Assembly: GCA_964498525.1 (NCBI GenBank)
Contig: CAZCGU010000016.1
Span: forward strand, 1 to 61,851
Length of the DNA: 61,851 nt
Source: DTU098 sp964498525
GTDB taxonomy: Bacteria; Bacillota; Desulfotomaculia; Desulfotomaculales; Pelotomaculaceae
Direction of reading: 5' to 3'
Shown here: in pieces, positions 16,430-25,034 of the stretch
Layout of the letters: the number at the start of each line of letters is the position of its first letter
Numbering within the stretch: the stretch's first letter is position 1
The notes under the pieces: generated by a model
Told to the model about the DNA's origin: nothing
Database searches by the model: none
The model's input: only the letters and a program-made list of their open reading frames with translations
Position numbers and translations under genes: made by a program

Positions 16430-17311
16430 ATGGCGGAAGGCCCCGGCTCCCCGCCGGCGCCCCCGGATGTTATGATTCAGGTCAAAGACCTTGCTTACAT
16501 CTACGGTAAAGGCCATCCCGGGGAAACAACGGGCCTGGCCGGGGTCAGCCTGGAGATCCGGAGAGGGGAATATGTCGCCGTTGCCGGGCCGAACGGGTCG
16601 GGGAAATCCACCCTGGCCCGACACTTTAACGCCCTTCTCCTGCCTTCCGGGGGGCAGGTTCTGGTGGACGGACTGGATACCTCCCTGCCCGAAAACGTCT
16701 GGGAAATCCGGCGCCGGGTGGGCATGGTCTTTCAGAACCCCGACAACCAGATAGTCAGCACACTGGTGGAAGAGGACGTGGCCTTCGGCGCCGAAAACCT
16801 CGGCGTCCCGCCCCCAGAGGTCCGGGAGCGGGTGGAGGAGGCCCTGGCCCTGACGGGGCTTACCGGCTTCCGGCAGCACGCCCCCCACCTTCTTTCCGGA
16901 GGGCAGAAGCAGCGGCTGGCTCTGGCGGGGGTGCTGGCCATGCGGCCTTCCTGCCTGGTTCTGGACGAGCCCGGCGCCATGCTGGACCCCGCCGGGCGGC
17001 GCGAACTGCTGGAAACACTGCAGCGCCTGAACCGGACCAGGGGGGTTACCGTAATCCACATCACCCAGCTTATGGAGGATGCCGCCCGGGCCGGACGGAT
17101 AATCGTCATGTCCGCCGGAAAAATTGCCCTGGACGGAACCCCCGCCGAAGTTTTCGCCAGGGCCGGGCAAATCGAAGAACTGGGCCTGGACCTGCCGGCC
17201 CCGGCTGAAATCAACCGCGGTCTAAAACGGCGGGGCTTTATTATGCCCGGCGTCCCCCTCACCGCCTCCGACCTGGTCCAAATGATAAAAATGATCAATA
17301 AGCACACTTAA
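16430..17311 (+). CDS. ecfA1: ECF transporter ATPase A1
   Basis: One of two ATPases of an energy-coupling-factor importer for vitamins or metals. From ATG 16430 it has 293 residues. Walker A GPNGSGKST is near residues 53-61, the Q-loop MVFQNPDNQ follows, and the signature LLSGGQKQRLALAGV precedes Walker B LVLDEPGAMLDP. The H-loop reads VIHITQLMEDA, with Gln where the catalytic His normally sits (about residue 212). The start is uncertain: the frame opens at 16343, and MIQVKD at 16472 is another choice. A weak AAAGG supports 16430. Confidence 0.85.
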   Translation: MAEGPGSPPAPPDVMIQVKDLAYIYGKGHPGETTGLAGVSLEIRRGEYVAVAGPNGSGKSTLARHFNALLLPSGGQVLVDGLDTSLPENVWEIRRRVGMVFQNPDNQIVSTLVEEDVAFGAENLGVPPPEVRERVEEALALTGLTGFRQHAPHLLSGGQKQRLALAGVLAMRPSCLVLDEPGAMLDPAGRRELLETLQRLNRTRGVTVIHITQLMEDAARAGRIIVMSAGKIALDGTPAEVFARAGQIEELGLDLPAPAEINRGLKRRGFIMPGVPLTASDLVQMIKMINKHT

Positions 17312-17353
17312 AAAACACACTTACAATAATACATACCTGGGGGGGCGCTTGCT

Positions 17354-18232
17354 GTGTCACCCATTATTCGCGTCGAAAACCTGACCCACATTTACTCGGC
17401 GGGAACGCCTTTTGAGGTTGCCCCCCTGGACAGGATCTCCCTGGAAATCAAAAAGGGGGAATTTTACGCTATTGTGGGGGCTACCGGCTCCGGCAAATCA
17501 ACCCTGGTTCAGCACTTCAACGGACTTCTGACGCCTGCCACGGGCAGGGTGTGGGCCTGCGGTGTTGACATAGCGGACAAAAAAGCCCGGCGCGGCCTCT
17601 GGCGCAAAGTAGGGCTGGTTTTCCAGCACCCGGAACAGCAGTTTTTCGAGGAGACCGTCTTTGAAGATGTTGCTTTCGGGCCCCGGAACATGGGCCTGTC
17701 CAAAGATGAGGTGCGGAAGCGGGTGATTTGGGCGCTCAAGCAGGTGGGCCTGGACCCGGAACTGGCGGAGAGGCAGTCCCCCTTCCAGTTAAGCGGCGGC
17801 AACATGAGAAGGGCTGCTATAGCCGGCGTACTGGCTCTCAAACCGGAGGTGCTAGTGCTGGATGAGCCTACCGCGGGGCTGGACCCGCGAGGCAGGCGGC
17901 AGCTGCTGGACCACATCGAAAACTACCGGCGGGAACACCACAGCACCATCGTGCTGGTAACTCACAACATGGAGGAAGTGGCTGCCAGGGCGCAGCGCGT
18001 CGCCGTTTTACACGAGGGGCGCCTGGCCCTGCAGGGCACGCCCCGGGAAATTTTTAAAAGGGCCGGGGAACTGCGCGCCATGGGCCTGGATATTCCGGTC
18101 CCGGCGGAGTTGATGCGGCAGCTCCGGGGAGCCGGCATCCCGGTACGCGCCGGCGTCCTGACCAATAACGAAGCGGAAGAAGAAATAGCAAGGGTGATTG
18201 GCGGGGAAGCAGGTACGCGGCGGGTGGAGTAA
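17354..18232 (+). CDS. ecfA2: ECF transporter ATPase A2
   Basis: The second ECF ATPase, 292 residues from GTG 17354 (MSPIIRVENLTHIY) with TGGGGGGGCG upstream. Walker A VGATGSGKST, Q-loop LVFQHPEQQFFEETV, signature LSGGNMRRAAIAGV, Walker B VLVLDEPTAGLDP and H-loop VLVTHNMEEV are all intact. This is the catalytically complete partner of the preceding gene, with ecfT downstream. The substrate-binding S component is not in the window. Confidence 0.9.
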   Translation: MSPIIRVENLTHIYSAGTPFEVAPLDRISLEIKKGEFYAIVGATGSGKSTLVQHFNGLLTPATGRVWACGVDIADKKARRGLWRKVGLVFQHPEQQFFEETVFEDVAFGPRNMGLSKDEVRKRVIWALKQVGLDPELAERQSPFQLSGGNMRRAAIAGVLALKPEVLVLDEPTAGLDPRGRRQLLDHIENYRREHHSTIVLVTHNMEEVAARAQRVAVLHEGRLALQGTPREIFKRAGELRAMGLDIPVPAELMRQLRGAGIPVRAGVLTNNEAEEEIARVIGGEAGTRRVE

Positions 18233-18468
18233 CGGCAAGGGCGGGCAGGAAAAGGGGAATGCGCCGATAGTGCCACAGCGGGAGAGGACACGGCAAGGCA
18301 AAATGTAAAGCAGCTCGTGAATTGTAAAGAAGTTCAGGCCGGCGGCGGTTCACTGAAACCCATTTCTGTGACTAACACCATGCGGCAAGGAAATACCCCC
18401 TGACAACCACACCCACGCGGCGCTTTACAGAGTTGCCCGGACGAACCTGAAAGGAGAGCGGAGCAGGC

Positions 18469-19251
18469 ATGCTGGTACAATATTTCCCCGGCGATTCGCT
18501 GCTGCACCGGCTCGATCCCCGGACAAAGGTTGCAGCCGTTCTTCTCGTCGCCTCCTCGGTGCTGGCGGCTGCCAATTGGCCGGGCCTGTTATTGGCCGCC
18601 GCGCCGGTTCTGGCTGCCATGGCCCTGACCCGGCTGCCGCTCCGGGTTTTCTGGCGCGGCCTGCGCGGGCTTTGGGTCCTGCTGGCCATCACCTTTTTGG
18701 TCCAGCTCTTCACCACCCCGGGGGAAACGCTTTTAGCGCTGGGACCGCTAAAAATTTCACAGGAAGGCCTGGTGGCCGCCGCGCTGATATTCCTGCGCCT
18801 GTCCCTGCTGATCCTGGCGGCTTCCCTGCTCACCCTGACCACGTCCCCCATAAGTCTTACCGCCGGGCTGGAAAGCATCCTTTCCCCCTTCAGGAGACTT
18901 GGCGTGCCGGCCTACGAACTGGCCATGATGATGACCATCGCCCTGCGCTTCATCCCCACCCTGCTCCAGGAGGCCCAAATCCTGATCAAGGCCCAGCGTT
19001 CCAGGGGAGCGCATTTTTCGGCCGGGAGCCCGGCCAACTGGGCCAGAAGCCTGCTGCCGCTGTTTGTGCCCCTGTTTGCGGGCGCCCTCAGGCGGGCGGA
19101 GGATCTGGCCACCGCCATGGAGGCCCGCTGCTACCGGGGCGGAGCCAACCGGACCCGGATCCGCAGCCTCCGTTTCACCAGCCTTGATTACGCGGCGGGG
19201 GGGGCCGGCCTGGCCATCCTGGCCGGGACAGTTGCCCTGCGGCTCCTGTAA
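18469..19251 (+). CDS. ecfT: ECF transporter transmembrane protein T
   Basis: EcfT, the membrane scaffold that couples the two ATPases to exchangeable S components. It has 260 residues with five or six hydrophobic segments, and the two coupling-helix motifs are visible as KAQRSRGAHF and AMEARCYRGG. GAAAGGAGAGC is upstream. The 236-base spacer from ecfA2 contains no recognisable feature. Confidence 0.9.
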   Translation: MLVQYFPGDSLLHRLDPRTKVAAVLLVASSVLAAANWPGLLLAAAPVLAAMALTRLPLRVFWRGLRGLWVLLAITFLVQLFTTPGETLLALGPLKISQEGLVAAALIFLRLSLLILAASLLTLTTSPISLTAGLESILSPFRRLGVPAYELAMMMTIALRFIPTLLQEAQILIKAQRSRGAHFSAGSPANWARSLLPLFVPLFAGALRRAEDLATAMEARCYRGGANRTRIRSLRFTSLDYAAGGAGLAILAGTVALRLL

Positions 19252-19534
19252 GGCGGTCAATATCATTCCGGATCGGATTACGGTTCCCGGCCCTTATGTT
19301 CCTGTTTATCGTCTGCTGCGGGTTTCTCCGAGACGGCCGGGGCAGGTGTTGGGTGCAGGACGCTTAAAGAACAACTTGCCCAAGCGGGTATTGGCTGCAG
19401 GACACCTTTAGAACGCTGGTTGCCGGCGCCAAATTTTAGAGATGATAGCGGCGCGTACAGAAATGAAATGAAGGGCGCGTACAAAAAGCGCCCAACGAAA
19501 AAAAGAAGGACGAAAGGGCATAAGAGGAACCGGG
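19252..19534 (+). repeat. ecfT-truA spacer with a diverged direct repeat
   Basis: There is no gene in this 283-base stretch. GTTGGGTGCAGGACGCTTAA near 19348 and ATTGGCTGCAGGACACCTTT near 19389 are diverged copies of one sequence, each followed by AGAAC and a TTGCC-containing word. GGGCGCGTACAAAAAGCGCCC (19470s-19490s) can form a hairpin without a T run. Confidence 0.45.
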
Positions 19535-20293
19535 ATGCGCAACATTAAGGTAACTGTAGCTTACGACGGAACAAACTACTACGGGTTCCAGGAACAGCGG
19601 GGAACGCGGTTTCAGACCATCCAGGGGATTCTGGAGGAAAGGCTTTCCCGCCTGGCGGGGAAAGAAATCCGGGTCATCGGCTCCGGAAGGACGGATTCCG
19701 GCGTGCACGCCCGGGGCCAGGTGGTTAACTTCGACCCCGGCGACTGGACCATTCCCGCCGAAAGGGTGGCCTACGCCCTTAACAGCCTGCTGCCCAAAGA
19801 CATTGTGGCGCTGGAATCGGCGGAGGCGCCGCCGGGCTTCCACGCCCGCTTTTCCGCCCTGGCCAAGCGCTACCGTTATACCATCTACAACGGTAAGCTG
19901 AACGATCCCTTCCTGCGCCTGTACAGCTACCATATCCCCTTCCCGCTGGACAGCGAAGCAATGGAGGAAGGGGCCCGCTGCCTGCCCGGCAAACACGACT
20001 TCAGCGCCTTCAGGGCCCTGGGGACGCCCGTCAAGACCACCGTGCGCACCCTCTATGAAGCCCGGGTGAGCCGGCGGGGCGATCTTATCTTTGTGGACCT
20101 GAGGGCGGAAGGCTTTCTCTACCACATGGCCCGCATGATCACCGGAACCCTCATCCGCGTGGGCAAGGGCCGGATCCCGCCCCGGGAGGTGGCAGTAATT
20201 CTTGCCGGCCGGGACAGCCTATTGGGGGGACCCACCGCCCCGGCCAGGGGACTGTGCCTGGAAGGGGTGGAGTACGATGCGCCCCAAAGCTGA
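19535..20293 (+). CDS. truA: tRNA pseudouridine(38-40) synthase
   Basis: TruA converts uridines 38-40 of the anticodon arm to pseudouridine. It has 252 residues. The catalytic aspartate is Asp54 in GSGRTDSGVHARGQV; FHARFSALAKRYRYTI and HMARMITGTLIRVGKG are conserved later motifs. The ECF-truA-rplM-rpsI order is standard for Firmicutes. Confidence 0.95.
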   Translation: MRNIKVTVAYDGTNYYGFQEQRGTRFQTIQGILEERLSRLAGKEIRVIGSGRTDSGVHARGQVVNFDPGDWTIPAERVAYALNSLLPKDIVALESAEAPPGFHARFSALAKRYRYTIYNGKLNDPFLRLYSYHIPFPLDSEAMEEGARCLPGKHDFSAFRALGTPVKTTVRTLYEARVSRRGDLIFVDLRAEGFLYHMARMITGTLIRVGKGRIPPREVAVILAGRDSLLGGPTAPARGLCLEGVEYDAPQS

Positions 20294-20515
20294 TGTGCTC
20301 CCCAACAGTCCGCGCTCTGCGGCGGGTATAAATAAGGTGAAGTAAAATGCGCCCCAAAGTTGATGCGCCCTAATTTAAAGAGGTCCTAACCAAAATAAAT
20401 AGGCCTAATAGATAGGCTTTATAAGGTTGGGAAAGCCTGAATAAAAAAATTGCAGGTGAGAAAATGTTCGCGGCTTGGAAAAAAGCCCGGCAACAGCAGC
20501 GCCGGAATGAGCGGC

Positions 20516-20731
20516 TCATCCGGACGGCTGTCGCCCGGCAAGAGAAGGGCGGCTGTCGAGGTCGATAACCTGAATGTAATCGCAGGTCCTGCAGGCTCTT
20601 ATCATAACGCTTTTTGCCCTGTCAAGATATAATACTTCGTACTGACCGCAAAATGAGCACTCCAATTCGCCCGAGAGGCGAAGGTCCGGAAACGCCCGCG
20701 TCAACCGGGCCAATCTTTCATCAAAGGTCAT
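20516..20731 (-). CDS. Small zinc-ribbon protein, function unknown
   Basis: A 71-residue protein on the strand opposite to all its neighbours. It begins MTFDERLARLTRAFPDL and has two cysteine pairs, CSFC (near 27-30) and CRTC (near 49-52), spaced as a zinc ribbon, ending in a basic Gly/Pro tail. The ATG at 20731 is nine bases after GGGAGG on the minus strand, which decides the start; the same frame runs on upstream through repeat sequence that is not protein-like. I do not recognise the family. It lies between truA and rplM. Confidence 0.6.
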   Translation of the reverse strand: MTFDERLARLTRAFPDLRLSGELECSFCGQYEVLYLDRAKSVMIRACRTCDYIQVIDLDSRPSLAGRQPSG

Positions 20732-20757
20732 GCCGCAACGCCTCCCTGAACTTACTT

Positions 20758-21060
20758 TTTTGCAAACAGGTAACCCGGACAACACGGACAAACCGAATAA
20801 CACGGATAACACAATTAACACGTATAACTCCAATAAAAACGGCAAGTCCCGGCAAACACGGCAAACCTTTCCAAACCAACAAGTCTGGTAAACCATGTAA
20901 ACCCAGTAAACCCTATAAGCCCTGGAGCTTTTGTAAACTTTGCAAGCCCGGCAAACCGGCAAGTCCCGGCAAACACGGCAAACTAGCAAACCAACAGGCC
21001 CGGCAAGCCCGGTAAATTGAGTAAGGCCAGGCAGGTTGGTTTAACCCATCAAGCCCTTTT
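20758..21060 (+). repeat. Degenerate GGCAAACNC repeat block
   Basis: About 300 bases of short diverged words such as CCCGGCAAG, GGCAAACC, AACACGGAT and AGTAAACCC. AAGTCCCGGCAAACACGGCA occurs twice without change, near 20841 and 20960. Open frames on both strands here translate only the repeat (Lys/Pro-rich on plus, Cys/Arg/Val-rich on minus). No palindromic unit with constant spacers is present, so it is not a CRISPR array. Confidence 0.6.
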
Positions 21061-21190
21061 ATAATCTGCAAGCCCGCAACCCAAACCCGGCGAAATTTAC
21101 AAACCGGCGGCGGGCGGGGAGATATATTTTAGGGGAGAGCAAAATATTTAAAAGGCCGTCCAAGTAAGCCGCGGCGGCGTCATAACTTTC

Positions 21191-21219
21191 TTGACACTGG
21201 AAATCCTATGTATTATAAT
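21191..21219 (+). promoter_or_regulatory. Consensus sigma-A promoter of rplM-rpsI
   Basis: TTGACA at 21191-21196 and TATAAT at 21214-21219 with a 17-base spacer: both hexamers are perfect. The transcript would start near 21226 and carry a leader of about 255 bases before rplM. The leader has a GC-rich inverted segment near 21250-21300 and a tandem GTGTTAATAAA. Autoregulatory L13 leaders are known in Firmicutes, but I could not confirm one here. Confidence 0.85.
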
Positions 21220-21482
21220 GTTAGATGTGGTTTTTAGCGGTTCCCAGCCCCGGGCGGCTAAAAACATGTTTTCAAGACCGCCGAACAGCGGCGATAAAAG
21301 TGTTAATAAAGTGTTAATAAAAGGATGTCTTGGATTTCTTTAATTTATCCTGCTATTAAGTTTATTCTGTCCATTAAGATTATTATGTTTGCAAACGGTA
21401 ATTTGTTTTCCGGTTTAAGCAGACTATGTTTTTAGCTATTTTGCTTTACTTTGTTTTTTGACTTAAGGAGGTTAATCTTTAA

Positions 21483-21938
21483 ATGAAGTCCTATATGGCC
21501 AGGCCTCAGGATATAAAAGAGCGCAAATGGTACATTTTAGACGCCGAGGGCAAGGTTCTCGGCAGACTGGCAACCGAGGCGGCCCGGATCCTGCGGGGGA
21601 AGCACAAGCCCGACTTTACCCCCAATGTTGACACCGGCGACCACGTCATTGTGGTCAACGCTTCAAAAGTCGTACTTACCGGTAAAAAGCTCGAAAACAA
21701 AAAGTATTACAGACACTCCGGCTACCCCGGCGGGCTGAAGATAATAAGCTACGACAGGCTTCTTAAGACCAGGCCGGAAATGGCCGTGGAGAAAGCCATC
21801 GTGGGCATGCTTCCCCACACCAAACTGGGGGCCGTTATAGCTAAAAAGCTCAAAGTATACAAAGGGCCGGACCACCCGCACCAGGCCCAGAAACCTACTG
21901 CCTGGCAGTGGCAGGTTATCGGGAAGAAGGAGGTTTAA
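21483..21938 (+). CDS. rplM: 50S ribosomal protein L13
   Basis: Ribosomal protein L13, an early-assembly protein of the 50S subunit. It has 151 residues; KWYILDAEGKVLGRLATEAA and YRHSGYPGGLK are typical. ATG 21483 lies eleven bases after AAGGAGG; a second in-frame ATG four codons on (MARPQD) is possible but further from the site. It forms an operon with rpsI four bases downstream. Confidence 0.96.
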   Translation: MKSYMARPQDIKERKWYILDAEGKVLGRLATEAARILRGKHKPDFTPNVDTGDHVIVVNASKVVLTGKKLENKKYYRHSGYPGGLKIISYDRLLKTRPEMAVEKAIVGMLPHTKLGAVIAKKLKVYKGPDHPHQAQKPTAWQWQVIGKKEV

Positions 21939-21942
21939 GCAC

Positions 21943-22335
21943 ATGGCAAAAGTCATGTTTTACGGCACCGGCCGCAGGAAAAATGCAATTGCCCGGGTTT
22001 TCCTGGTTCCCGGTGAAGGCAAGGTTACAATCAACAACAGGCCCGTGGGCGAATATTTCGGCCGCAAGACTTTGGAAATGATCGTGCGCCAGCCCATAGA
22101 ACTTACCGGGGCGGCAGCCAGGTTCGACATTCAGGCCAAGGTCCTGGGCGGCGGCATCAGCGGCCAGGCCGGGGCAATCAAAATGGGCATTGCCCGCGCC
22201 CTGGTACAGGCCGACCCGAACCTGCGCACCTCGTTGAAGCGGGCCGGTTTCCTTACCCGTGACCCGCGGATGAAGGAGCGCCGCAAATACGGCCTCAAGA
22301 AGGCCCGTAAAGCGTCCCAGTTCTCCAAACGTTAA
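21943..22335 (+). CDS. rpsI: 30S ribosomal protein S9
   Basis: Ribosomal protein S9, whose C-terminal tail contacts the P-site tRNA. It has 130 residues (MAKVMFYGTGRRKNAIARVF) and ends in the required basic tail, KARKASQFSKR. AAGGAGG lies at the end of rplM. It closes the ribosomal part of the window. Confidence 0.97.
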   Translation: MAKVMFYGTGRRKNAIARVFLVPGEGKVTINNRPVGEYFGRKTLEMIVRQPIELTGAAARFDIQAKVLGGGISGQAGAIKMGIARALVQADPNLRTSLKRAGFLTRDPRMKERRKYGLKKARKASQFSKR

Positions 22336-22418
22336 GGCAAGTTTTAAGTATCTTGGTTCTTCTAACGTTAAGAAAAGTTCTGAATATCTTTCCCGGCGGG
22401 CGTTATACCGCGGATTAA

Positions 22419-22453
22419 AAACAAAAAGGAAGGGGACCCCTTCCTTTTTGTTT
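22419..22453 (+). terminator. Intrinsic terminator after rpsI
   Basis: AAACAAAAAGGAAGGGG (22419-22435) and CCCCTTCCTTTTTGTTT (22437-22453) are exact inverted copies around one A. The A-rich and T-rich sides allow it to work in either direction. It ends the rplM-rpsI transcript. Confidence 0.9.
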
Positions 22454-22537
22454 GCCCGGTGTTCTTCCCCCTGTGCCCCCTGCCTCCGTTAATATGTTAT
22501 AATGGTAAATAATTTCTTTTTTTGGTGGGGGGATTCG

Positions 22538-22993
22538 GTGAAAAGGCTCGTTATTGCGCTTGTGGTAATTGTCATCCTCATTGGTGCGGGATACAAAGCC
22601 GGCTTCAAGTATGTTTCGGAGGTGATAATGAACAAGGTGACCGATAAAGTGCTGTCCGGGGAAGGGGACGGCCAACAGCCGGCGCGGGACTCCCAGGCGC
22701 AGGATGCAGAAAATGAAAATGACCCCGATACGGTAAATAACAACGAACCGCCTAAAAACGCAGACGGCGGGCTGGTTTTCGACACGGCAGAAGAGGCCCT
22801 TTTATTTCTCATGACCAAGTTTTCCAAATCAGAACTGAAAGGGTTCCTGGCTATGACCGAAGACGGCCTAACCGCAGAAGAAAAAAATCAAATAAAAGCT
22901 GCCTTATTGGCCCGTTTAACACCGGAGGAGTACCAGGCCCTGAGAACGATAGGGCTCCAGGAAAGTCAGCGCAACCCCAATTTAAAATATTAA
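22538..22993 (+). CDS. Membrane-anchored protein of unknown function
   Basis: A 151-residue protein from GTG 22538, preceded by GGTGGGGGG. One N-terminal membrane helix (residues 3-22, VKRLVIALVVIVILIGAGY) is followed by an acidic, Asn/Asp-rich linker (about 45-80) and a short helical domain (FDTAEEALLFLMTKFSKSEL, then TPEEYQALRTIG). The frame is open to 22502 but the binding site favours the GTG. TATAAT at 22497-22502 may be a -10 box. I do not recognise the family. The topology suggests an extracytoplasmic C-terminus. Confidence 0.7.
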   Translation: MKRLVIALVVIVILIGAGYKAGFKYVSEVIMNKVTDKVLSGEGDGQQPARDSQAQDAENENDPDTVNNNEPPKNADGGLVFDTAEEALLFLMTKFSKSELKGFLAMTEDGLTAEEKNQIKAALLARLTPEEYQALRTIGLQESQRNPNLKY

Positions 22994-23069
22994 ATGCTAA
23001 ATGCATTCCTTTTATATATTACTCCCCTATGGTATAATTACTGGAAAATTATAACTTCCGGAGGGACCT

Positions 23070-23942
23070 TTGGACCGCCTGCTCTTTGTCTTTATACTCA
23101 CAGCCTTCATCAACCTCATCAACAGCCTTACCCGCTCCTCCCGCCTGGCCGGCGTGCGGACCGGGAGTCTGGCCACAGCCATTTCCCTCTTCGCTGTGGT
23201 CTACCTGGCGGCCAGCTTTGCCAACACCCTTCAGGCCCCCCTGCTGGCCTCCACCGTGGAGTTAATTATCAAGGGCGCCTACAATCAGGCGCTGCTGCTC
23301 GCACCGGGGGCCGACGTCACCACCGTTCCCGTCTACCAGGAGGCCCTGGCGGGCCTTAACCTTAAACTGCGCTTTGTCATCCTGGGCGCCACCCTGGGCG
23401 CGCTGCTGGGAATGCTGGCCATCCCCAGCTTTGTAACCTCCTTTGTCAATTCCATTAACGCTTTCGGCCGGACCAGCTCCGTTTTCCGGGTAATCCCTTT
23501 AATTTTGCTCTCCTGGCTTAAGCCCGGCGGAAGCATCCTGAAAATCCGGATGTCCTCCTGGGCCACGCTGAAGGAACTGTTCAGCCGGCGGATGACCACC
23601 CCCGGAGCCTTCCTGTTCTGGAACTTTTTCAGCTACGCCCTCTGGACCACCAACGTCCTGGCGGGGCTCTACGCCGGCGCCCTCTTTCCCGAATTTCGCG
23701 GCACGGCCATCATGACCGCCGCCATCGTAGGCAACGCCGCCATTGTGGTTAACGTAATGATGGTGGACCCGGTCCTGGCCGGCGTCACCGACGCCGTGGA
23801 CAGGGGGGACAAGCCGGAAGCCGAGCTGAAGCAGATTATATTGTTTCTGGCCATATCCAACCTTGCGGGCACTATCCTGGCCCAGGCCATCTTTGAGCCT
23901 GTGGCCCGGGTCCTGATGATCATCACCCGCTGGGTAGCGTGA
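23070..23942 (+). CDS. amj: Amj-family lipid II flippase
   Basis: A 290-residue polytopic membrane protein, TTG start at 23070 behind CCGGAGGG. The N-terminal LTAFINLINSLTRSSRLAGV followed by GSLATAISLFAVVYLAASFA matches the DUF2837/Amj family, the alternative lipid II flippase first described as YdaH in Bacillus. It would move lipid II across the membrane during peptidoglycan synthesis. TATAAT sits at 23033-23038. The assignment is from remembered family sequence; an unrelated membrane protein cannot be fully excluded. Confidence 0.75.
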   Translation: MDRLLFVFILTAFINLINSLTRSSRLAGVRTGSLATAISLFAVVYLAASFANTLQAPLLASTVELIIKGAYNQALLLAPGADVTTVPVYQEALAGLNLKLRFVILGATLGALLGMLAIPSFVTSFVNSINAFGRTSSVFRVIPLILLSWLKPGGSILKIRMSSWATLKELFSRRMTTPGAFLFWNFFSYALWTTNVLAGLYAGALFPEFRGTAIMTAAIVGNAAIVVNVMMVDPVLAGVTDAVDRGDKPEAELKQIILFLAISNLAGTILAQAIFEPVARVLMIITRWVA

Positions 23943-24109
23943 ATGATCTGAGCCAAAATTTACATATTATTTTTACCGGGAGCATACATTTAGGGCAGGG
24001 GACACACCCTTAAAAGGGAAAACGCCCCTTACCGGAATAGACAGGCTCTCTTTTTTTGTTGAAGCAGGAACCGCAACCCTTAACGGGCTGTGCCAAAGGG
24101 GGAATTGAC

Positions 24110-24922
24110 GTGTTTCCAACCTTTATCCGGGCCTTCCGGGTCCGCAGGCGCCATGTGGCCGCCCTGGCGGTCCTGGTCCTTGTTTCCCTTTACCTGGCCC
24201 GCCTCTGCGAAATCCGGGCCGGCCGGCAGGCCGTGGAGGACCTGGCCTGGTCGGTGGCAAACCGGGTTATAGTGGTGGACCCCGGGCACGGCGGCTCCGA
24301 CCCCGGTGTGGTAGGCCAGGGCGGCGTGACGGAAAAAGACATCACCCTGGCTATCAGCAAGCGCCTGGCCGAATGCCTGGGGCAGTCCGGGGCTATGGTG
24401 CTGCTGACCCGGGAAGCGGACATCGACCTCAGCGACCCCGCCACTGCCGGGCCGGGCAGTAAAAAGCGGGAGGACCTGACCCGGCGGGTGGCCCTGGCCA
24501 ATGACAGCCGGGCCGACCTGTACCTGAGCATCCATGTCAACAGCTCCAGCTCCCCCAACCGGCGGGGCGCCCAGACCTTCGTCCAGCCCGGCTCCGCCGC
24601 GGGCAAAATGGCGGCGGAATTCATCCAGGCCGAACTGGCCGGAATCCTAAAGAACACCGGCCGCAGGCCCCTGGAAGTGGATCACTTTATCACCCGGAAC
24701 ACCAGCATGCCCGCCGTCATCGTGGAAACCGGCTTTCTCACCAACAAAGCCGAGGCCAGGCTCTTGCAGGACCCGGACTACCAGGCCAAAGCGGCCCGGG
24801 CCATCTACGCCGGCGTGGTTAAGTGCTTCGCCCGGATGAGCGGTTCCCCCGGGGAGGACCCCGGCAAAGAGGAAATAATTAAAACCTTCCGGGAGAACGA
24901 AACAAGAGTTCACCGGCCGTAA
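24110..24922 (+). CDS. cwlD: N-acetylmuramoyl-L-alanine amidase CwlD
   Basis: An amidase_3 enzyme with an N-terminal membrane helix, 270 residues from GTG 24110 (binding site AAGGGGGAATTGAC). Zinc and catalytic residues are visible: VVDPGHGGSDPGVVG (His near 60), the EKD motif, SIHVNSSSS and the late VETGFLTN glutamate. CwlD makes muramic delta-lactam in spore cortex, so this supports a sporulating host. The frame opens earlier at 24056 but without a binding site. Confidence 0.9.
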   Translation: MFPTFIRAFRVRRRHVAALAVLVLVSLYLARLCEIRAGRQAVEDLAWSVANRVIVVDPGHGGSDPGVVGQGGVTEKDITLAISKRLAECLGQSGAMVLLTREADIDLSDPATAGPGSKKREDLTRRVALANDSRADLYLSIHVNSSSSPNRRGAQTFVQPGSAAGKMAAEFIQAELAGILKNTGRRPLEVDHFITRNTSMPAVIVETGFLTNKAEARLLQDPDYQAKAARAIYAGVVKCFARMSGSPGEDPGKEEIIKTFRENETRVHRP

Positions 24923-24943
24923 AATCCCGCGGCCGGGTTTTTT
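24913..24943 (+). terminator. Intrinsic terminator overlapping the cwlD stop
   Basis: CCGGCCG (24913-24919) pairs with CGGCCGG (24930-24936), followed by GTTTTTT. The 5' arm is made of the last codons of cwlD, so the transcript ends immediately after the gene. Confidence 0.85.
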
Positions 24944-25034
24944 GGGGGCGCCTTCAGGAATATTGGCAGGAAAAACAAGGGTTTTTATAGAATTTTAACG
25001 TGATAGCAAGGTGCAGCGAGGAGAAGCATAAACG

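Noticed and set aside
16208..17170. 320-codon minus-strand frame opposite ecfA1
   Set aside because: It runs through the repeat spacer and the antisense of a clear ATPase; no ribosome binding site and no motif.
20614..21015. 133-codon plus-strand frame rich in Lys, Pro and Gly
   Set aside because: It only translates the GGCAAACNC repeat block and overlaps the zinc-ribbon gene; no ribosome binding site.
20758..21060. Possible CRISPR array
   Set aside because: Words are short, diverged and irregularly spaced, with no constant repeat of 24-37 bases, no unique spacers of uniform size and no cas genes.
22994..23359. 121-codon frame starting directly after the membrane-anchored protein
   Set aside because: It overlaps the start of the Amj-type gene in another frame and has no ribosome binding site or sensible composition.
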